Of a DNA stretch of 6,524 nucleotides, positions 1 through 3,544 are shown one piece after another (the stretch's first letter is position 1; each line of letters starts with the position of its first letter). Both the position numbers and the translations under genes were made by a program. The DNA comes from an uncultured Desulfovibrio sp. (lineage in GTDB: Bacteria; Desulfobacterota; Desulfovibrionia; Desulfovibrionales; Desulfovibrionaceae): the NCBI GenBank assembly GCA_900547595.1, contig URHE01000102.1:1-6524 (forward strand). The letters run 5' to 3'. The notes beneath the pieces are model-generated. The model was given only the letters and a program-made list of their open reading frames with translations. It was not told where the DNA came from and did no database searches.

Positions 1-187
1 CGCCTTCCTGCCCGGGGCGCCGGGGCGCGGGGCGGCGCAGGATGACCCGGCGCACGCCCGGCAGGGCGAAATCGCGCCGCTGGCGGCTGGAGGCGAAGAG
101 CACCTCGTTGCCGGGGTCCTCAGCCAGCCGGGCCGCCAGAGGCGCGAGCCTGCCGGGATAGCTGGTATCGAGAAAAAGAACGCGCAT
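1..187 (-). CDS. Glycosyltransferase-like protein, N-terminal fragment (runs off the left edge)
   Basis: Only the first 62 codons are in the window. The protein starts MRVLFLDTSYPGRLAPLAAR and continues with LAEDPGNEVLFASS and LPGVRRVIL. A short hydrophobic beta strand at residues 2-6, a Pro-Gly turn, a helix and a second strand written NEVLFAS make up the usual opening of a GT-B fold, as in the family 4-like N-terminal domain of glycosyltransferases that use nucleotide sugars in the cytoplasm. No catalytic residues are in view, so donor and acceptor cannot be named. The ATG is chosen because the frame opens there with a canonical strand; a weak GGGAA lies a few bases upstream. It lies 54 nt downstream of the adhesin stop codon on the same strand, so co-transcription is plausible and the adhesin or a surface glycan is a possible acceptor (inference). 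Another Rossmann-type protein is not excluded. Confidence 0.6.
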   Translation of the reverse strand, partial: MRVLFLDTSYPGRLAPLAARLAEDPGNEVLFASSRQRRDFALPGVRRVILRRPAPRRPGQEG

Positions 188-203
188 GCGTGTTCCCGCG
201 GCG

Positions 204-232
204 TCCGGCCGGGGCGGGAGGCCCCGGCCGGA
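204..232 (-). repeat. Perfect 12-bp inverted repeat between adhesin and glycosyltransferase genes
   Basis: Bases 204-215 and 221-232 are perfect reverse complements around a 5-nt loop, almost all G and C apart from one A-T pair at the base. It starts 10 nt after the adhesin stop codon and ends 17 nt before the next ATG. No T tract follows on either strand, so it is not a standard intrinsic terminator. On the leftward transcript it could protect the adhesin mRNA 3' end, cause partial termination, or lower translation of the downstream gene. The hairpin itself is certain; its role is not. Confidence 0.6.
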
Positions 233-241
233 ATGCCGTTG

Positions 242-2815
242 TTAGCCCTGTGCGGACAGGGTGAGGGTCAGGGCGGCCTGATCCGCCTCCGGAGACTCCT
301 GCGCCGTCAGGTTCGCCGTTTCCATGGTCAGGTCGACCTTGCCGTCCCCGTCATGGTGTTCATAGAAGCCATTGCCCTTGTCCGTCCAGCCGTTCATGCC
401 TTCCTCCTGTGCCAGGGGAATGGTCATGCGGGTGCCATCCTCGCTCATGCCGATGCCGTACTCCTTGGCCAGTTTCTCCATGCTCGTGAGGCTCATGGCG
501 TCAGCGCCCTTGAACAGAACCTCCACATTCCGGACGCTGCCGTTGCCGAGGAGCTCGTCAAGGGATGTATCCGCATCGGCCACCAGACCGGTGATTTTGT
601 CCTCCGGGGCGTCAAAGAAGTAGTCGCTGGGGCTATAGGCGGCAATGTCGTTGACGGCGAAGCTGTCAGTGCCCGTGCCCGCATCGGATTCCCCGTCCTC
701 GCCGAGGCTTTTGTAGAGGAAAGCCTCACCTGCGTCACCCTCCGGCTGCTCCGTGGCGCTGAAGGAGGCGGCAGCGGGCTTGCTGTTTCCTTTCGGTTCA
801 ATCTCAAGATCCAGTTTGCCCTCGCTGGAATCCCCGTCCTTGTCATAGATGATGTAGGAGAAATCATGGGATGTTATAGTGTCTTTGGAATCATCGAGGT
901 CAGCCTGAGTGCTGTCGAACGTATAGGAGCCGTCCTCCTTCAGTTCAACGGTTAGTATGCCGTAATCCGTCTTCAGAAATGCCTTGCCGCTCGTTGCTCC
1001 TGAATGCTCCCATTCCCATTTGTCATTCGGAAGCTGCCATTCTACGCGTTCCCACCCATCAGCTCCGGCGGAGGCAACGCTGTGGTATGGGCGTTGCTGA
1101 GCAACATCAGAATTCAGGGCATGGAAAATGTCGCCGGAGATTTCCGTCCCCGCCTTCACAATGTAGGGGGCGTAGCCACCCACTGGGGCGTCATCCTGAA
1201 TGGAGACGCTGCCATTGATGAGCACACTGTTGCCGTTCGTGTCCGTCGCAACGAAGGAAATCCCTTCGAAGAGTGCCCCCCCTTCGCCTTTGCCATGAGT
1301 GAACGGCGCTGTCTGGACAAAGGTGAGCGTTTGAGAGCCGTCAGCAGCGTTGTCCACTTTAAAATATCCAATGTCGGGATGTTCCCAGCCGCTGACAAGA
1401 GCCTCTCCATTGTTGCTGGCCACAGTGAAGCCCTCAGGAACCGAAATGGTCAAAAACGCCTTGTTGCTCGCGACGTCTTCGTCTCTTGTCGTGAACTCGA
1501 GGATATTGTTACAGCTTTTGGCGGAATTGACCACCGACATGTCCAGCTTGATGGAATCTGTATCAGTATCCGCATCCTCAATGGTCAGCGTAAAGGCGTC
1601 GTTGGCCGCGATGCTTCCGCTGGGGAGACTGGTATCCGTGACCGGAAAGGCTTCATAGGTATAGGTGCCGTCATTGGAGAGCTGCAGAATACCACCTTCT
1701 CCCTTTATCTGCACTGAGGGGATCTTCATATCCCATATTACAGTTTCTTCACCACAGGTTATTGTTATAGTCTTGTGCTCGGGAATGTCCGCGCCAAAAT
1801 TGTGCGACCAGCTGCCCACATGGGTAGTGCCGGAAGAGATGGCTTCTCCCGGTGCCGTGACGCCGATTTCCGGCGCGTCATCCACAATATTCACGCGGAT
1901 GGTGCTGTCCGCCGTGCTTCTGTTCGTGTCCGTCACAGTGACGGTGAAGTCATGGAACAGGCGTTCGTCCTGGCCCTCCTGCCCGTGTTCCTGCGTCGCC
2001 TGGTCGAGTGTGTACGTGTACTCGAGCCTGCCCGCATCCGCATCGTACCGCAGCGTGAGCGTTCCTTCCTCATGCCCTGCGGGAGTGAAGGGAACAACGA
2101 CACCGTTCACCGGAACAGGAATCTGGTCCGCGCCGAAGCCCACCATGATGGACGCGACGCCATCCGGAGCGGAGATGCTCAGGCTGCCTTCGGCCATGAG
2201 AGGGGCCGCCCCGGCGTCGCTTCCGTTGGCAAGATGCTTTTCATGCAGGGTATGTTCCGCGCCGGTGATGCCGGGTCCGAGGTCGGCGGGCTCGTCCGGC
2301 GTGATGATCACCGGATTGTCGGGTGCCGGGGTGGTTCCGGGAGCCGCCGCGCCGGCAAGCGCGGCATAGGCGCCCTCGGGCGCGCCGCCCACGGCGTTGA
2401 GCGTGTCGTCAAAGGTGAAGGCGCGGCCGGTGCTCAGATCCAGCCCGTCCAGATGCTCCAGGCCGTCCGCGAGGCTCGCGTCGCCCCATTCGTGGAAGCG
2501 GCCTCCCGTGGGCGTGCCCGCGCCGGGCCCGGCGGCGGGCATGAGGTCGGGCTCGTTCATGGCCGCGAAAAAGTCCGCCGCCGCCACCTCGGTGCCGTCG
2601 ATGCTGAAGGAGGGCAGGTTTTCCTCGTTGTATTCCGTATAGAAGCCTTCGAGATTCAGGCGCGAACCGTCCTCAAACTGAATGGCGAGATTGTCGCCGT
2701 CGCGGGCAAGTGTGGCGTCCGTGGCGGGAAAGTCAAAGACGAAACGGGCTTCCGGAGCGCAGGGGACGGTTTCGGCAGCGCCCGCTGCGGGCTTGGCAAG
2801 GCGGATGTCGGCCAT
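242..2815 (-). CDS. Type I-secreted VCBS-like multidomain adhesin, 857 aa
   Basis: Predicted surface or secreted adhesin. Residues 1-95 resemble the BapA-type prefix domain (RFVFDFP, then GDNLAIQFEDGSRLNLEGFY). Residues 95-205 are a Gly/Ala/Pro-rich linker. Four Ig/cadherin-like VCBS-type modules follow; their last strands are DFTVTVTDTN with VDDAP (about 289-315), FTLTIEDADTDTD (408-420), ISFVATDTNGNS with QDDAP (519-544), and FSYIIYDKDGDSS (652-664). The acidic DxDxD loops suggest calcium binding. Residues 735-837 match the C-terminal module common in type I secretion substrates of this group (SLDELLGNGSVRNVEVLFKG, then MSLTSMEKLAKEYGIGMSED). There is no Sec signal peptide, which fits type I export, and there are no RTX nonapeptides. 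The start at 2815 is preceded by AGGA with a 7-nt spacer; an in-frame ORF extends to 2950, but that extension is Arg-rich and lacks a ribosome site. At about 860 aa it is small for the class. The transporter is not in the window, and the ligand is unknown. Confidence 0.8.
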   Translation of the reverse strand: MADIRLAKPAAGAAETVPCAPEARFVFDFPATDATLARDGDNLAIQFEDGSRLNLEGFYTEYNEENLPSFSIDGTEVAAADFFAAMNEPDLMPAAGPGAGTPTGGRFHEWGDASLADGLEHLDGLDLSTGRAFTFDDTLNAVGGAPEGAYAALAGAAAPGTTPAPDNPVIITPDEPADLGPGITGAEHTLHEKHLANGSDAGAAPLMAEGSLSISAPDGVASIMVGFGADQIPVPVNGVVVPFTPAGHEEGTLTLRYDADAGRLEYTYTLDQATQEHGQEGQDERLFHDFTVTVTDTNRSTADSTIRVNIVDDAPEIGVTAPGEAISSGTTHVGSWSHNFGADIPEHKTITITCGEETVIWDMKIPSVQIKGEGGILQLSNDGTYTYEAFPVTDTSLPSGSIAANDAFTLTIEDADTDTDSIKLDMSVVNSAKSCNNILEFTTRDEDVASNKAFLTISVPEGFTVASNNGEALVSGWEHPDIGYFKVDNAADGSQTLTFVQTAPFTHGKGEGGALFEGISFVATDTNGNSVLINGSVSIQDDAPVGGYAPYIVKAGTEISGDIFHALNSDVAQQRPYHSVASAGADGWERVEWQLPNDKWEWEHSGATSGKAFLKTDYGILTVELKEDGSYTFDSTQADLDDSKDTITSHDFSYIIYDKDGDSSEGKLDLEIEPKGNSKPAAASFSATEQPEGDAGEAFLYKSLGEDGESDAGTGTDSFAVNDIAAYSPSDYFFDAPEDKITGLVADADTSLDELLGNGSVRNVEVLFKGADAMSLTSMEKLAKEYGIGMSEDGTRMTIPLAQEEGMNGWTDKGNGFYEHHDGDGKVDLTMETANLTAQESPEADQAALTLTLSAQG

Positions 2816-2822
2816 GGCGAGT

Positions 2823-2826
2823 TCCT
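2823..2826 (-). promoter_or_regulatory. Shine-Dalgarno site of the adhesin gene
   Basis: On the minus strand AGAGAGGAA lies just upstream of the ATG at 2815, with core AGGA 7 nt from the start codon. This fixes the start at MADIRL rather than at the longer ORF opening at 2950. The 9-mer AGGAACTCG that includes this core also occurs at 3128-3120 on the same strand, inside a hairpin of the presumed 5' UTR. Confidence 0.75.
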
Positions 2827-3054
2827 CTCTTCTCAGAAACGCTGACGGTTGATGAAGGCCGTCATGACGCCGCGCGGCATGCGCGCGCGGGCGGGACGGC
2901 CAGAGGGAGAGGAAGCGGCGGGGAACGCGCGGAGAGCGCCCGAAGCGCAAAAATCATCGCGGCGGGCAAGGGCGGAACTGTCGGGAAAGGGCCGCGCGGA
3001 CGCGCGGAAACAAAAAATCGGCATGTTCCGTTCCGGGCTTGACTCGACGGGCGG

Positions 3055-3083
3055 GCGTCAGCGGCGGTCATGCCGCCGGACGC
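3055..3083 (-). repeat. 11-bp bulged hairpin in the adhesin leader
   Basis: On the plus strand GCGTC (3055-3059), AG bulge (3060-3061), CGGCGG (3062-3067), loop TCATG, CCGCCG (3073-3078) and GACGC (3079-3083) form an 11-bp stem interrupted only by the 2-nt bulge. No T tract is attached on either side, so it is not an intrinsic terminator. It is the strongest structure in the adhesin upstream region. Confidence 0.5.
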
Positions 3084-3091
3084 TGCCGGAT

Positions 3092-3106
3092 GCCTGCCCC
3101 GCAGGC
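3092..3106 (-). repeat. Compact 6-bp hairpin in the adhesin leader
   Basis: GCCTGC (3092-3097) and GCAGGC (3101-3106) are perfect complements around a 3-nt loop. It sits between the other two leader hairpins, giving three hairpins within about 90 nt. No T tract follows on either strand. Confidence 0.45.
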
Positions 3107-3120
3107 TTCCTGTGCCAGAC

Positions 3121-3145
3121 GAGTTCCTATGCTCGGTGGGAACTC
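3121..3145 (-). repeat. 7-bp hairpin whose arm also matches the adhesin Shine-Dalgarno region
   Basis: GAGTTCC (3121-3127) and GGAACTC (3139-3145) form a 7-bp stem with an 11-nt loop. On the leftward transcript the 5' arm GAGTTCC (3145-3139) is complementary both to its local partner (3127-3121) and to GGAACTC at 2825-2819, which contains part of the adhesin ribosome-binding site. The two pairings exclude each other. Confidence 0.45.
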
Positions 3146-3174
3146 TGCCGAAATTTCCGGTATCGGGTACGAGA

Positions 3175-3202
3175 ACAATAGCCGCACGGCAAAAAATGTC
3201 AA
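3175..3202 (-). promoter_or_regulatory. Sigma-70-type promoter for the adhesin transcript
   Basis: Read on the minus strand, TTGACA (3202-3197, a perfect -35) is followed by a 16-bp spacer that begins with a T run, then TATTGT (3180-3175, four of six consensus -10 bases, including the T, A and final T that matter most). The predicted start is near 3168, at an A. It stands back to back with the trp promoter, the two -35 boxes being 24 bp apart. I saw no better promoter closer to the adhesin gene. Confidence 0.6.
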
Positions 3203-3226
3203 GCGCGGGGGATTTCCTTCCGCCTC

Positions 3227-3256
3227 TTGACAGGAGGCGCCCCCCGCGGTTAGCGT
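3227..3256 (+). promoter_or_regulatory. Sigma-70-type promoter of the trp operon
   Basis: TTGACA (3227-3232) is a perfect -35 box. With an 18-bp spacer the -10 is TAGCGT (3251-3256), which keeps the first T, second A and last T of TATAAT. TATACC at 3256-3261 looks more like a -10 but is 23 bp away, too far for normal use. Transcription would start near 3263, about 24 nt before the leader peptide start codon. No enterobacterial-style TrpR operator (CTAG core) is visible. Confidence 0.6.
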
Positions 3257-3286
3257 ATACCCCGGAACAAACCTTGCGAGGTCGTC

Positions 3287-3445
3287 ATGTTCGTTGCCGT
3301 CACCACATCCCTCCGCTTCCGCAGCCTGCGCCCCTCGGCTCCGGCGCGTTGCGGCGTGGCCGCTGACGGTTCCTTCGGCATGGCTTCCTCCTCCCGCGCT
3401 TGGTGGCGCCGCGTTCTCCGTGTGAAGGGAGTGGCGCGGGCATAG
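3287..3445 (+). CDS. trpL: trp operon leader peptide, 52 aa with tandem Trp codons
   Basis: The reading frame encodes a 52-residue Arg-rich peptide beginning MFVAVTTSLRFRSL and ending AWWRRVLRVKGVARA. Its only Trp residues are W39 and W40, from adjacent TGG codons at 3401-3406. It has a good ribosome site (GAGG at 3278-3281, 5-nt spacer) and ends with TAG 99 nt before trpE, immediately before the terminator hairpin. The product is probably not functional in itself: translation senses charged tRNA-Trp. A ribosome stalled at the Trp codons would cover region 1 of the leader RNA (3409-3419), whereas one at the stop codon would cover region 2 (3427-3437). This is much longer than the 14-residue E. 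coli leader. An internal ATG at 3380 would give a 21-aa peptide, but no Shine-Dalgarno precedes it. It has no trained gene-finder support because of its size. Confidence 0.82.
   Translation: MFVAVTTSLRFRSLRPSAPARCGVAADGSFGMASSSRAWWRRVLRVKGVARA
3409..3439 (+). promoter_or_regulatory. trp attenuator 1:2 (pause) hairpin
   Basis: Bases 3409-3415 pair with 3433-3439 (7 bp, two of them G-U). Then, past a bulged T at 3432, bases 3416-3419 pair with 3428-3431, leaving an 8-nt loop. Region 1 starts three bases after the second Trp codon, so a ribosome stalled there prevents this hairpin from forming. When it does form, it removes region 2 from competition and permits the terminator. Confidence 0.65.
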
Positions 3446-3482
3446 GCGTTCGCGGATCCTGGCGTTGACGGCGCCGTCTCCC
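3427..3482 (+). promoter_or_regulatory. trp attenuator 2:3 antiterminator pairing
   Basis: GGGAG (3427-3431) pairs with CTCCC (3478-3482), and GGCGC (3433-3437) pairs with GCGCC (3471-3475). T3432 can wobble-pair with G3476, leaving only T3477 bulged. This pairing uses the whole left arm of the terminator and so excludes it. It would form when the ribosome stalls at the tandem Trp codons under tryptophan shortage, letting transcription continue into trpE. Confidence 0.7.
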
Positions 3483-3506
3483 TTCGGGGAGGCGGCGCTT
3501 TTTTTT
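3471..3506 (+). terminator. trp attenuator terminator (3:4 hairpin plus T8)
   Basis: Bases 3471-3482 pair with 3487-3498 over 12 bp with a single G-U pair, capped by the very stable C(UUCG)G tetraloop and followed at once by eight Ts (3499-3506). It is a textbook intrinsic terminator, yet it lies 38 nt upstream of trpE rather than behind a gene. Together with the Trp-containing leader peptide, this position identifies it as an attenuator. Confidence 0.92.
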
Positions 3507-3533
3507 ATTCCTTTTGCGGGCGCGGCACGCGCT

Positions 3534-3537
3534 GGAG
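3534..3537 (+). promoter_or_regulatory. Shine-Dalgarno site of trpE
   Basis: GGAG at 3534-3537 lies 7 nt before the ATG at 3545 and supports that start over the in-frame ATGs at codons 7 and 21. It lies beyond the terminator T tract, so it is present only on read-through transcripts. Confidence 0.75.
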
Positions 3538-3544
3538 ACGAAAC

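Larger units (their letters stand above)
2816..3168 (-). promoter_or_regulatory. Long hairpin-rich 5' untranslated region of the adhesin gene (candidate)
   Basis: If transcription starts about 7 nt past the -10 box at 3180-3175, about 350 nt are transcribed before the adhesin start codon, with no convincing gene on either strand. In transcript order the hairpins are: 3145-3139 with 3127-3121 (7 bp, 11-nt loop); 3106-3101 with 3097-3092 (6 bp, 3-nt loop); 3083-3073 with 3067-3055 (11 bp with a 2-nt bulge, 5-nt loop); 3007-3002 with 2997-2992 (6 bp, 4-nt loop); and 2890-2884 with 2876-2870 (7 bp, 7-nt loop). I could not match this to a riboswitch class I know, including the cobalamin and cyclic di-GMP types. 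In so GC-rich a stretch some hairpins arise by chance. The extent depends on the inferred promoter. Confidence 0.4.

Noticed and set aside
1004..2845. Plus-strand open frames opposite the adhesin (for example 1004-1717 and 1775-2845)
   Set aside because: No domain, no convincing ribosome site, and the minus strand has a continuous domain-rich protein with a good start.
2816..2950. N-terminal extension of the adhesin to an ATG at 2950
   Set aside because: The extension is Arg/Pro-rich and lacks a Shine-Dalgarno, whereas AGGA sits 7 nt before the ATG at 2815, where the prefix-domain sequence begins.
2992..3017. Intrinsic terminator from the CCGCGC hairpin and the neighbouring A6/T6 run
   Set aside because: The T run lies on the wrong side of the stem for either strand.
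3101..3118. Sigma-54 promoter on the minus strand (TGGCAC at 3117-3112)
   Set aside because: The -24 half looks perfect, but the nearest TGC is two bases too far downstream, and sigma-54 spacing is strict.
3055..3180. Known riboswitch (cobalamin or cyclic di-GMP) in the adhesin leader
   Set aside because: The conserved boxes of those classes are not present in the sequence as read on the minus strand; only generic hairpins are seen.
3380..3445. Shorter trp leader peptide of 21 aa from the internal ATG
   Set aside because: Closer to the classical leader length, but no ribosome-binding sequence precedes it; the ATG at 3287 has GAGG at good spacing.
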